Numbered from the stretch's first letter, positions 11,784-23,359 are shown. The stretch is 64,000 bases of DNA from Zanthoxylum bungeanum (GCA_019454045.1 SKCR01006513.1:62001-126000); one strand, 5' to 3'. Made by a program: numbers and translations. The notes: generated by a model from the letters alone, not told the origin.

Positions 11784-12639
11784 GTAGCTATTGGTTCGCA
11801 CAAATGAGTTTATGGACGATTCTGTGATCGACCAAACTCTTTGAATTATAAAAACCTTGTATTTTAATCCCTTATTTCAAAATAAAAAATCTTTCCAATT
11901 AAAACCTAAATATTTTGAAATTAAATAAATACTTTTTATCAAAATCAAAATAATTCTTTTAAGACCAAAAAACTTAAAAATAATTTTGATTTTTAAGATC
12001 ACAAGAAGTTTGATGAAAACTTATAATTTTGTAAGTTATGTACGTTTAAAAAATTTGATCTCTTTAGATACTTATCAGCATAATCTTACTCCAAACAAGT
12101 ATTGCAAGAATATAAAGAGATATACCATAATATACTCTTTTACATCTAATACCTTGTTGAGTTCCACTTGATTTCATTTGATCTTAGAGTTTATTTTTGT
12201 AATTTATATTCATGATTTACTTGAAATAGTGCATTTATCATCATGTCCTTAATACATGATTTTGAAATCAATATAGAGTGTGAGACTTAAAAGGTCAAAA
12301 AATTTTGATTTTTTTTTTTAATCAAAACATATCGTGGTGTGAAATTTAAAAAGCCAACGATTTTGAATTTTTTTTTTTAATCGAAACATATCGAAAATAA
12401 TATTTATTTTAAAATTTATAATTTGTAAATTAATAATATGTAATTTTTTTTTTGAAACGCTTTATATTTACTTTTTTAAATATAAAGTTAAAAAAAAAAA
12501 AAACTTTTTTACCTCTACACTTAACGTCAAAATACATTTTTTTATTTTTTAATTGACCGATGCACTACTGTAAATATGAAATTTGCATGTTATATTTATT
12601 TTATTTTGTAAGTTGACGGACTAAATCTAAATTTTTTTA
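11784..12639. other. AT-rich non-coding DNA
   Basis: No gene is visible. Within it, 12279-12333 and 12335-12392 form a degenerate tandem duplication of about 57 bases, each containing GTGTGA, a poly-T block and AATC(A/G)AAACATATCG. The first 100 bases continue the repeat interrupted by the CACTA element. Confidence 0.5.
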
Positions 12640-12807
12640 TGTGTTAGGATTAAATGCAAATGGACCTTTTGATTTGGGATCAAATATTAATTCTCCTTTA
12701 AAAGAAAAGTATTGTTGTGATGTAAAGCAAAGCATTTGCAATAAGATAAACAAGTCTTATAATGTTATAATTTCAAAATCAAACGGAAGAAATTATGCAA
12801 TATCTAG
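12640..12807 (+). repeat. Left arm of a palindromic MITE-like element
   Basis: This arm is the near reverse complement of about 41460-41625. Both contain GCAAATGGACC(C)TTTGATTT, AATATTAATTCTCC and CGGAAGAAATTATGCAATAT. The retrotransposon at 12808-41320 inserted immediately after it, duplicating TCTAG. Rejoining the flanks gives a palindrome of about 470 bp. The sequence suggests a MITE or foldback element, but I cannot name its superfamily. Confidence 0.85.
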
Positions 12808-13724
12808 TGTTGATGGCGATTTCTGAGACAAAGTATCTGAACAGTACGATAAGGGTAGAGATAGAATTTCTTCTTTTGAAAGAACGGATGTTCAGAAAGT
12901 ATCGGTTACTCTTCAGTCAGGTAGAGTGTTCGGACCCGACTAGAGGACACAGTATGATTCGAGACTCAGAGACCGACAACATCAGAGCCGAGATCGACCA
13001 CTTTTGCACGGTAGCTCTGTCCGATACCCTCTATCCTCCTAGATCGGGGTGATGAGCTCGGGTATTTTGGGTCAGGTCGGAAGCGATTTGGGTAGTTCAG
13101 CTCACGGTTTGGTCGTGCTCATGAGGCTTGATGTGAGATCAGGGTAGTTTGGACTTTTCCCTCTAACATGTACTACTGTTCGGGGGTTCATTGAAAGCTG
13201 TCATCATTAATAATAAAATATGGTAGTGTATAAAATAACGTGATGTGACAGGAAGTCAGACGGTAGATTTGCTTTCGGCGAGGCAGTTGGGGCAGAGAGC
13301 CCATCAATTCACCAGAAATTTGCGTGGCTGACATCTTAGAGATTTGGGAACAGTGTTTTGTTTTTCATAGTATATAAGGGGAAGACAATCTATTTGTAAG
13401 GGTTGGAAAATTTTTCATTCACACATTACTTGTAGAGAACACTAAAAAAGGGAACACACAGCTCGGTTTTCTTTAGACCCTCCTCAAAACAGGTTGGCTG
13501 AGTTCAGTTTGGTAATAAAAATAACCCCACACTTTGTACCCGTAGATGTAGGCTGGTTTATATCCCGCCGAACTACGTAAACTCTTCTTGTCGATCTTTT
13601 GTGTATTTTTCTTTCTCTTAAGTTTGCCTTTGCCCCTATAACCAAATAAATTCACGGTTGGAGGAGGATTATCCTGGGAGCGTTATCTCGAAACTGCCCC
13701 TGGAACAAATATCACCCGTCAATA
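12808..13724 (+). repeat. 5' LTR of the non-coding LTR element
   Basis: It is 917 bp and matches the split 3' LTR throughout. A TATA box (TATATAAG, 13371-13378) is followed by GGGAAGACAATC, a likely transcript start region, and is conserved in the 3' copy at 40969-40976. The 3' copy carries an extra duplicated GACCGACAACATCA segment near 40569-40615. Confidence 0.93.
13371..13378 (+). promoter_or_regulatory. TATA box of the 5' LTR
   Basis: TATATAAG about 350 bases before the LTR end, also present in the 3' LTR, fits the usual U3-R position. Confidence 0.6.
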
Positions 13725-14749
13725 GTTGGGTCATATTCCTGGGATGTGCTCAAAGCGAATAGGTGATCGGTAGTTGGGAAGGGCACCAAGCCCGTGGCAC
13801 GCCACTCCCGGGTGTCATAATCAAACCCCTAGGTGGAAGTGTTCCGACCTGATTCCTTTCACCTTTAAGGATTCAGAACACATCAAGAGATGTAGTGTAT
13901 ATGGGAAAAGTGTGAACCGCTCAAGGCACGACAATCCCAGGTGTCATTATCAAACCCCCGAGGCCGGAGCGTTACTACCCCATGACTCACATTTTTGAGG
14001 AACTACCTCGGGATGGCGAATACGAGGAGATTTTTTCCCTCGTGAGTTATCTATCTAATCGAGCTTCTGTACCACCCCAGGGATGGTGAACACGAGAGGT
14101 TTCTTCCCCCGTGAGTTATCTACCTAACCGTCTCGGATTAGGAGAAGCATAACATAGGGAGGTTTCTGCCCTCATAGCGTTTGCAGACTCTAGAGCCACT
14201 CGACATGAGGAGGTTTTTACCCTCATGGCTTTGGCTGCTCACCGATCCATAGCCTGGCTAGCTGGGACACTGAATTGTAAGGTTCAGAATTGTATTTTGG
14301 GAAGCACCAGGCAGGACGCTGCCTCAGGGCACCTGAGTTGATATCTTTTCGGGTCTGTTCGGAGTATGTGATAAGTCACTTCCGGTATACTAACCTTGTC
14401 CTGTTTCCATTTTTTATTTTTGCTGATGTTCGGCAAATGGAAGTCTGTGCCGGGGATTCGCGGAGCCTCAGAGGTTGAAGTTCTTCCCTGGTGAATAAGT
14501 CTCATTTGTTCACCATCTTGGGGCTGAATTCGTTCCACCGATGCTATTTGTTCCACCAGTTCGGGGCTGGATTCATTATGCCAAGGCTATTTCTTCCACC
14601 AGATTGGGGCTGGATTGGTTCCGCCGAGTCTATTTGTTCCACTAGCTCGGGGCTGGGTTTGTCCTGCTGAAGCCATGTGTATTGATAGGTCGGGTTCGGG
14701 TTATGTCCCACTGAGTGGATCATAATCATGCAAAGTCGAAGCATATTCC
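13725..14749 (+). other. Non-coding interior of the LARD-like element, with repeats and hairpins
   Basis: This GC-richer interior lacks a coding frame. A block of about 49 bases with GGTGTCAT(A/T)ATCAAACCCC occurs at about 13795-13843 and 13924-13972. Four short hairpin-like blocks follow between about 14018 and 14230, each a purine-rich stem, a T-rich loop and a CCCTC-like partner (for example GGGAGGTTTCTGCCCTC). Two are followed by GTGAGTTATCTA(T/C)CTAA. A 43-bp tandem repeat comes next. It may be a structured RNA leader; function is unknown. Confidence 0.6.
14511..14682 (+). repeat. Four tandem copies of a 43-bp unit
   Basis: Units begin CACCATCTTGG, CACCAGTTCGG, CACCAGATTGG and CACTAGCTCGG at 14511, 14554, 14597 and 14640, exactly 43 bases apart. 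Each contains GGGGCTGGATT or a close variant. Because 43 is not a multiple of three, the minus-strand open frames across it are unlikely to be coding. Confidence 0.9.
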
Positions 14750-16037
14750 TGTTAGGATATTATGACCCATAGCGTCACTGTTTTGTAAATGATATTGTAT
14801 TATTGTACAAAATTAACTATGTGATAATGAAATTGCCTTTTGCCATTTTGTAATTTATTTACTTTGATATATATAAATGGCGAAAGTCCATATGATTAGT
14901 TCCGTATTGAGATGATATGAGACAGTATCAATATAAAAGGTTTAATCATTAAATATCCCTAGTCGGAGTATTATCGAGATCGGACATCGATAATGCAGAA
15001 TAGACTAGTATTGCACTTGTGCGCGTTGTGAGGGCACAACGGCATAGTTCTCATATATTTAAGTATAGGATACTTATGCAAGTGCGATAGGAGGTTGTGT
15101 TTTACCGATGGTATGGAAAACAGCTCGCTCTGGATAGACCCCGCGGAATCCCATTGGTAGTATGTCTGCGTGTCTATGGGAGGCCGCATCAGGGTAGGTG
15201 TATATGGTCTTAACCTGAGACTTGCATCGGTAGTGCTTGCGACAATCGGTAAACTTTGGTTTTGGTGGTTCGGGGCTTTAACCGGTTCTGTGTACACCTC
15301 TTCTGGGTTTATCGAGAATCGTAGTGTACTGGGTGTGATGTCAAGATGGAAGTATCACTTCAGACATATGGAGATGATGATCGCGCAGGATACAGAACTA
15401 GTACTCTATAAGAAGGTTGCAACCGTCGGGACAATATGACCAGGTCAGGATTGTCCGATTTAAAGAGACTAGTTGTTTGATGTCCGATATATGTTTCGTA
15501 CGGGGCAGACACATTTCCAGCCCCAGGCCTAACATGTGATCGTCCGATACTGGATCGGTGTACGCAATACTACGGTATACTACGCTTGATAAAGATCTAA
15601 TATTCTAATAAGAATATTTCTGGAGAATTGGGTAGGCATGGCGCTTTGCTAGAAGCCAACCTTGCCTTGTAAATCGGTAAAAACGTAGTACGAGGTACGT
15701 ACGTGTTCGGATTATCCGACGACCGTATTTACTGCCAACATATCCGGAGATCTCTTGGGTCGCTTCCTAAAGATTTACCTATGATATTTGATTCGAACTT
15801 TATTAATCTTGGATTAATTACGGAGAAACTTTATCTTGGATAAAATGCCTAATTTAGAGAGAGAACGATTAATTTGGAATTAATCGATAAAATAATATAT
15901 TCGATATATTAAACGAAATTAGATTTCGACGCAGAATTAAAATCGGATTTTAATTCGGGCAAACGAATTAATTTAGAATTAATTCGTTAGCAACGTGAAT
16001 AGTGATTTCGCTAGGCATAATTATTTAATTTACGTAT
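14750..16037 (+). repeat. Truncated 5' LTR of the plus-strand copia element
   Basis: It matches the first two thirds of the 1.94-kb LTRs of the related copies. At about 16037 the similarity jumps from LTR (TTTAATTTACG) to leader sequence (GGTGTTATACAT), so the LTR end and primer site are deleted. Short reading frames inside, for example 15170-15439, are LTR sequence. Confidence 0.88.
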
Positions 16038-18004
16038 GTATGTAATATGGTGTTATACATAATCAATTTTGAGAAAAATGCATTGGATGATTTTTCCCCA
16101 AATTTGTTGGTTTGGCCGAATATGAAGGTCCTTGCATTGGATTGGAATTTTTTGTGTATAAGCTCATTAGATGACTTAAAACATATACGGGACGTAGATT
16201 AGTGATTCAATCGGATTGAAAAACAAATCGAACCAAAAAATCCCTCTTGGCCGAATGCAATATGACATGTTAAAGGACTTGATTTTTGTTCAAATAATGT
16301 TGGACATGTGTTAGAACAAATAATGATTAATAAAATTAAATTGATGTTTTTGAAATATTTAGTTTAATGTATTAATCATGGAATTACACTTTAATTAATT
16401 GAATTTTAAAATTTGGAATATTGAAATTTAATTAATGGGCTTTTATGTTTAATTAGGCCTTATGGGCTTGAAATTGATTTTATGGCATTTAAGGGTGATT
16501 CCTTATTGGGTTTGGTAATTGGGTTTGACCCACATTGACCAAAGCCCAAGCCTTAATAAATCAATTGAAAGCCCATTGGACTTTAATTAAACAAACATTG
16601 GATGTTAGTTGGGCTTTGAGACCCAATTAGATTAGATTTAGAATCTAAGTCTTTAAAGCACATTAAAAGTGTAAACATTTAATTTGGAATTAAATGAATT
16701 GAATTAGTATTGAATACGACTTAAATTGGATTTAACAAGTAGTTCGATATAATTCTTGAATTCGTACCTTATGTACTTATTCTCAAACGAGTTGGACTCG
16801 TGCAAAATCAAAACCGTTGTTTGAACATTGGATGATCACTTAAACAAAGACTAATTAATTGGATTAGATTGGTTGTATAGCATGTCTTGATTGAATATAT
16901 ATGTATGTGATGAATGAATAGTGTATATCGGATGGATATTAGAAGGGAAAGGGTAATTCTAGAAATTATTGTAAATTTAGAATTTATAAATTGGACCTGC
17001 GTGTCCAGCCTTATCTCTTTTATCTCTTTGTATTCTATTCTCACCTAATTCCCCTCAATGTAAATGAGGTTTCTCTTATTGTATTATGTAATTGGGTAGA
17101 AGTAGAATAGTGCTAGCGGGGAGAGGAAAGGGAGTGATTTGTTCTAGGAACAAGTTGTTTTATATATCCATCTGCATATCACTATTAATTTACTTTACGC
17201 GCTTTATGATGTTTTAGAAGCATGCTTAAGGGTGTATGATGATGGGACCTAACAAAGATAATAAATTGGTTGCCAATTACGCAAAAATCCCTCAATCTAT
17301 ATTAAGCGATTATCCTTCCGTTGAATGATTCTTGTTCAAGATCCAAAATTGGCATTGGTTTGTTGGCCAAAGTCAAGACCTTTGTCAATTGAGGATGTAC
17401 TTAAATCATGAGAGTTTTGTTCCACATCGGTGTCTAGTCCAAGTTGTGATTTGTTGGCCAAAGTCAAGATCACTTCTTGTCCAACGACATTGATTACGAA
17501 ACTTTCCTTGTCAATGGGTCCCGCTTAACTGGAATCATTAGGTTTGTTGTGCCAAAGCCAAGGCCTAGATGATTCGGAGGATATGGTTAGGCAAATGTAT
17601 TAGATATATTGGCATAAGTAATGTACATATGTTTTGGACTTGGATGTCCACCTAACCGGATCTAGGAATTGGATCAGATCCAATTGATCTTTGAGATCTA
17701 CCTAGTTAAATAGCATACAGCTTGTTGGCCAAAGTCAAGGTTGTGTGTTATTTAACGGGATCCTAGCCCACTAGGAAATAGGATTTCCCGAGTTCTCAAC
17801 AGAGGGTTAGAGACTTGATGAAAATAGTGGGAGGCTAGTATTGAATTTGCAATTTCGTTCAGATACTTAGCCTTACGCGTCTTTCAAAATTATTTCGTCT
17901 ATTTATTAAAAATTAGTTGGACTAATACATTGTTATTTTTTCTTGTAACAGTTTGACTGTACCCATTTTATCGTTAACTAGATAGTTGGACTATCGTAGT
18001 TGAG
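16038..18004 (+). other. Untranslated leader of the copia element with four near-palindromic repeats
   Basis: About 2 kb with no coding frame precedes gag. TTGTTGGCCAAAGTCAAG occurs at 17360-17377, 17451-17468 and 17722-17739, and a variant TTGTTGTGCCAAAGCCAAGG at 17544-17563. The core TTGGCCAA is self-complementary, with flanking CTTG/CAAG able to extend a stem. The same four repeats are kept in the other two copies of the family, which points to a role in the leader RNA. The region also holds long AATTAA-rich blocks. Confidence 0.75.
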
Positions 18005-18875
18005 ATGGCAAGCAAGGGAAATGTCCGAGACATCATCATGGGTGACAATGTCTTTAAGGGCACAAACTTCGCTGATTGGGAAATGAACTTGAGGATAGTC
18101 CTTAGGGCTGAGAGGCTGCTGTACACTATACAGACACCTCTCCCGCCTAAACCCACTGAGCCACTTGAGCTGGAGTTATGGAAAACTCACAGCGAGGATT
18201 GTGACACAGCTCAGTCTGTTATGTTGGCTTCGATGACTCAGCACTTTCGTCGCCAGAATAGGGACTTGGATCCTTATAACATGATGGCTAGACTGTATGA
18301 TCTCCACCGCACTAATAAACGGATGAAGAGGTACGAGTTGGTGAAGAAACTCTTCCGCGCCCGAATGACTGAAGGCGCATCAGTTGAGGCCCACGGGACT
18401 CAAATGATCGCCGATATTGATGAGTTGGGCAAGTTGGGAATAGTCTTGGAGGCTGAGCTGACTATAGACATGCTCTTACAGTCACTTCCTGATTCTTGGA
18501 AACAAATCATAATCAACTACAAGTTGATGGACAAGGATGACACTCTTGGAGAGCTGTTATCCGTCTTGAAGGAGTCTGAAAAAGAACTCCAAAAGGGGGG
18601 GCAAGCGCAAGGCGCACTATGCATCGACCTCTCAGGCGCCAAGGGCTGGGCCCAAGGCAACTGGAGGGGTGAGGAAGAGGAAACATAAGAACAAGGGTAA
18701 AGGCAAGTTGACAAAAGCTTCTGGGAAGCCAAGGGACAAGTCTCAAGATGTATGCCTCAAATGCGGCAAAAAGGGTCACTGGAAACGTGACTACCGAATG
18801 GGCAAGGGACAAAGGGAGGATATCAAGGCAGGCAAGGCACTAGCCTCTGGTATGTTTGTTATTGAAATAATATGA
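18005..18875 (+). pseudogene. Copia gag with defective zinc knuckle
   Basis: Gag forms the virus-like particle and binds RNA. The frame starts MASKGNVRDIIMGDNVFKGT, followed by the copia gag core (LASMTQHFRRQNRDLDPYN, then MLLQSLPDSWKQIIINY). The first frame stops at 18688. The C-terminal part is continued in another frame from about 18669, so there is a frameshift near 18650. The nucleocapsid motif near 18753-18794 reads CLKCGKKGHWKRDY: the last cysteine of the CCHC zinc knuckle has become tyrosine. The related copy at 33618-34430 keeps the cysteine. Gag is therefore broken twice. Confidence 0.88.
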
Positions 18876-21680
18876 CTACTTCTAGTTTTAAAAATTGGAT
18901 TTTTGATTCTGGTTGTGCTGCTCATATATGTACTGATTTGTAGGATCTGCAGAATAGCAGGATGCTGGCTTCAGGGGAGGTTGATCTACGAGTCGGAAAC
19001 AGAACTCCAGTTGCTGTTTTGGCTGTAGGGACTTTTGTTTTGGAACTGCCCTCGGGGCATGTACTTAAACTTTTGAACTGTTATTATATACCTAGTTTGA
19101 CTAGGAATATCATATCTGTATCTTTGTTAACCCAGCATGGGTACACTTTTGTATTTAGAAACACTGGGTGTTATTTGTATAAAGATGATGCAGAAATTTG
19201 CACTGCCGTTGCAAATAATGGTCTTTACATTTTGAATATAAATGAATCTCCTAAACATAAAATAACAAACAAAAGGCTCAAAAGGTGTAATCTAAAAGAT
19301 GAAGCTTACATGTGGCATTGTCGTCTGGGACACATCAACAAGACTCGCATATCCACACTTTCGAAGAGTGGGTACTTGGACGGATTTGATCTTAATTCAT
19401 ATGATGTCTGTGAATCTTGTCTTTTAGGCAAAATGCCTAAATCACCTTTTAGCGGTAAAGGTGAACGTGCCACAGAACTGTTAGCCCTCGTTCATAGTGA
19501 CGTATAAGGGCCCATGTCTAGCCAGGCTAGAGGTGGATATCATTACTTCGTAACCTTTACGGATGATGCATCTCGTTATGGTTATGTGTATCTAATGAGA
19601 CACAAGTCGGAAACTTTTGAGAAATTCAAAGAGTTTCGACACGAAGTAGAAAAACAAACAGGCAAGAGTATTAAGACATTGCGGTCGGACCATGGTGGCG
19701 AATACTTAAGTTATGAGTTTCAAGATTACTTGAAAGAATATGGTATTCTTTCACAGTGGACTCCTCCTGGAACACCGCAATTAAACGGTGTGTCTGAACA
19801 GAGAAACCGTACCTTGTTAGACATGGTAAGGTCGATGATGAGTCGCACTGAGCTACCAATATCCTTCTGGGGATACGCATTAAACAGTGTAGTACTTATT
19901 TTGAATAAGGTTCCGTCAAAGTCTGTTGAACAGACTCCATATGAGATATGGACAGGAAGGAAACCGGGTTTCTCTTTCCTGAAGATTTGGGGATGCTGGG
20001 CATATGTTAAACATTTGGAAGGAACCAAACTAGAACCCAAATCAGATAAATGCCTTTTCGTAGGATATCCTAGGGAAACCAAAGGATATTACTTCTATCA
20101 CCCACAAGAGAACAAAGTATTTGTTGCTCTACATGCATTTTTCCTTGAGAAGGAATTCCTAGATGCAGTGGTAAGTGGGAGGAAAGTGGAGCTCGATGAA
20201 AATCGTAGTGATACTGTTCCTGGCAATGAATCAACGACGGAACATGAACAGACCATCCAGGATGAGTCTGTACCACAATCTTCATATACACAAGGACCGC
20301 GTAGGTCGTAGAGAGTCAGGACAGTACCTGAGAGGTATGGGTTCCTGATCTCGCCTCATGTAGATATTAATCTTATTGAGGAAAATGAACCGGCTACGTA
20401 TGAGGAAGCGATACAGAATATTGATTCCGCTTTATGGCAAGAAGCCATGAAGTCCGAGATGGATTCCATGTATGCCAACCAAGTTTGGACACTGGTTGAT
20501 GCACCAGAAGGCGTAAAGCCTATTGGATGCAGATGGATCTTCAAGAAGAAGACCGACATGGATGGAAACGTGCAAACATACAAAGCTAGGCTTGTAGCAA
20601 AGGGGTATCGTCAACAATATGGTATTGATTATGACGAAACTTTCTCACCCGTTGCCATGATTAAATCCATTCGTATAATGCTTGCAATAGCTGCATATTT
20701 CGATTACGAGATATGGCAGATGGACGTTAAAACCGCTTTCATTAACGGAAACCTTTTGGAGGATGTTTATATGCAACAGCCTGACGGTTTTATCATACCT
20801 AGACTTGCAAACAAGGTTTGTAAGTTAAATCGATCAATTTATGGATTGAAGCAAGCATCACGGTCATGGAATCAGCGTTTTGATGAGATCATAAAAGAAT
20901 ATGATTTCGTGCAAAACGCAGATGACCCTTGTGTATACAAGAAGGCTAGTGGGAGAGCACTGACTTTTATTGTCCTTTATGTCGATGATGTATTGCTTAT
21001 AGGCAATGACATTCCCATGCTAACGTCGGTGAAAGCTTGGCTTTCATTTAAATTCTCCATGAAAGATCTGGGAGAAGCAGCCTTTATTCTGGGAATAAAG
21101 ATCTACCGGGATAGATTTAGAAAGCTGCTTGGACTCTCCCAGAGTACATATATTGACAAAGTGTTGAAGCGATTCAACATGGATCAATCCAAGAGGGGAT
21201 TGATGCCAATGTCACGTGGTACCCTTCTGTCTAAAGACATGTGTCCTAGGACTCAAGAAGAGAGAGATAACATGAGTCGGATACCGTTCGCCTCGGCAGT
21301 CGGATCGATCATGTATGCCATGATATGTACGCGACCTGATGTGTCATATGCTTTGAGCATGTGTAGTCGCTATCAGGCTGATCCAGGTGAAGGTCACTGG
21401 ATGGCAGTTAAGAATATCCTTAAGTATCTTGGACGAACTAAGAATGCTTTCTTAATTTATGGAGGTGGAGAACTTGAGGTATCTGGGTACACCAATGCAA
21501 GTTTCCAAACCGACAAGGACGACTTCAAGTCGCAATCGGGGTACATTTTTTGTTTGAATAACGGAGCAGTGAGCTGGAAATCTTCCAAGCAAGATACTGT
21601 TGTCGATTCAACAACAGAAGCGGAGTATATCGTTGCGTCGGAAGCAGCAAATGAGGCAGTTTGGATCCGAAAATTCCTAA
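18876..21680 (+). pseudogene. Copia pol polyprotein: protease, integrase, RT, RNase H (truncated)
   Basis: Protease: FDSGCAAHICT near 18900, with the catalytic Asp-Ser-Gly. GAG-pre-integrase: MWHCRLGHINKTRIS near 19310. Integrase: HSDV at about 19500, LRSDHGGEYL at about 19680, and the final Glu in NGVSEQRNRT near 19790, so the three acidic residues can be found. Reverse transcriptase: KARLVAKGYRQ, DYDETFSPVA, QMDVKTAFINGNL and YVDD (about 20978), intact for these motifs. RNase H: GYTNASFQTDKDD and DSTTEAEY, but the protein ends at WIRKFLI. Defects are a stop after protease (18950 region), TAA at 19505-19507 and TAG at 20309-20311. The C-terminal part of RNase H is deleted, and the frame runs on into LTR sequence to 21874, giving a chimeric tail. 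Confidence 0.93.
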
Positions 21681-23112
21681 TCGGTAAACTTTGGTTTTGG
21701 TGGTTCGGGGCTTTAACCGGTTCTGTGTACACCTCTTCTGGGTTTATCGAGAATCGTAGTGTACTGGGTGTGATGTCAAGATGGAAGTATCACTTCAGAC
21801 ATATGGAGATGATGATCGCGCAGGATACAGAACTAGTACTCTATAAAAAGGTTGCAACCATCGGGACAATATGACCAGGTCAGGATTGTCCGATTTAAAG
21901 AGACTAGTTGTTTGATGTCCGATATATGTTTCGTACGGGGCAGACACATTTCCAGCCCCAGGCCTAACATGTGATCGTCCGATACTGGATCGATGTACGC
22001 AATACTACGGTATACTACGCTTGATAAAGATCTAATATTCCAATAAGAATATTTCTGGAGAATTGGGTAGGCATGGCGCTTTGCTAGAAGCCAACCTTGT
22101 CTTGTAAATCGGTAAAAACGTAGTATGAGGTACGTACGTGTTCGGATTATCCGACGACCGTATTTACTGCCAACATATCCGCAGATCTCTTGGGTCGCTT
22201 CCTAAAGATTCACCTATGACATTTGATTCGAACTTTATTAATCTTGGATTAATTATGGAGAAACTTTATCTTGGATAAAATGCCTAATTTAGAGAGAGAA
22301 CGATTAATTTGGAATTAATCGATAAAATAATATATTCGATATATTAAACGAAATTAGATTTCGACGCAGAATTAACATCGGATTTTAATTCGGGCAAACG
22401 AATTAATTTAGAATTAATTCATTAGCGACGTGAATAGTGATTTCGCTAGACATAATTATTTAATTTACGTCGCGACGGAAATTCGTTAATTCGGAATTAG
22501 CGAAACCGAGCCCGGAAGTGTTTACGGACACATTCGTATTTTGAAATGAATGGGGCCCGCAAGTCACATCGCGAAGTCACATCACTTAACATGACTAGTT
22601 GATAGAAGTCACAAGTCACCTTTATTGAGTGACACATTGTCACTATTCATGAAAGAAGTTGGTGAGGCCATTTAATGGCTTTTTGGAGGGAAAATGTCTT
22701 TGACTTTTTGGAAAGGTATTTACCAAATATTTGGTAATTGTTTTCAAAAATTTTGTTTTAGAAAACAAAGTGAAAAACAAAAGCTTCTCTCCCTCTCTCT
22801 CTTGCTCACGCCGTTAGCTTCCAAAGGCAAGAAAGAATTGATTTTTCTTTTACTCCTTTTGCTAGCACATTGAAGGATCAAAGGAGGTGATAGGGAAACA
22901 ACCTTGGAGCTTGGAATACAAAGAAAGCTTGGAGCTTCTTCTTCACTTCCACCTTGGCCGAAAGTTTGCACCTTGGAGACTCAAAGTTTTTCTTCATCAC
23001 TTTTCATCACAAGCTTTGTAAGTATGATTCCACCATGCTTCAAGTTTTACATATATAAATCATGTGTTTCATTTGCTTATACTTTCTTTGGGACTAATAT
23101 TAGAAACCAACA
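21681..23112 (+). repeat. 3' LTR of the plus-strand copia element, 5'-truncated
   Basis: From ATCGGTAAACTTTGG onward this matches the 5' LTR from about 15246, and then the related LTRs to the CA end at 23112. The first 490 or so LTR bases and the polypurine tract are missing. The joint shares AAT with both parents, a sign of a microhomology deletion. Confidence 0.9.
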
Positions 23113-23117
23113 GTTCC

Positions 23118-23307
23118 CTACGGATAAGTATCAAAATCCTCGATGACAGAACACATGAAGATGCCGGGGATGATCTGAATAGTAGCGGAGGTGGTTTTTT
23201 GTGTGGCTCTCACAGCCAACCTCCCACTAGCTGATTAGCACACTTCTGATTTTATAGTTCTCAGTACCAACTCGTACACTCATTGAAACCGAGAACTTGA
23301 GGACAGA
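23118..23307 (+). other. 3' part of the LARD-like element interior
   Basis: This short non-coding piece leads to the split 3' LTR. The purine-rich GAGAACTTGAGGACAGA directly before the LTR may be the polypurine tract. Confidence 0.55.
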
Positions 23308-23359
23308 TGTTGATGGTGATTTCTCAGACAAAATATCTGAACAGTACAGCAAAGGTAGA
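23308..23359 (+). repeat. First 52 bp of the 3' LTR of the LARD-like element
   Basis: It begins TGTTGATGGTGATTTCTC and matches the first 52 bases of 12808-13724. The gypsy element then interrupts it; the LTR resumes at 40438. Confidence 0.92.

Larger units (their letters stand above)
14750..23112 (+). mobile_element. Ty1/copia retrotransposon, plus strand, both LTRs truncated
   Basis: The element runs from TGTTAGGATATTATGACCC to AGAAACCAACA. The flanking pentamers ATTCC (14745-14749) and GTTCC (23113-23117) are a target duplication with one difference. Gene order is gag, protease, integrase, reverse transcriptase, RNase H, the copia order. The 5' LTR has lost its last 650 or so bases plus the primer site, and the 3' LTR has lost its first 490 or so bases plus the end of RNase H. 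It belongs to the same family as 28519-38572 and 49180-58687. Lineage within copia is not assigned. Confidence 0.92.

Noticed and set aside
14284..14744. Minus-strand reading frames of 90 and 66 codons
   Set aside because: They run through the 43-bp tandem repeat, whose period is not a multiple of three, and show no family motif.
15170..15439. Plus-strand reading frame of 89 codons, with look-alikes at 49474, 57281 and 61767
   Set aside because: All lie inside copia LTRs at equivalent positions; they are LTR sequence, not genes.
17360..17739. CRISPR-like spaced repeats
   Set aside because: There are only four degenerate repeats with unequal spacing, in a plant retrotransposon leader, and no cas genes.
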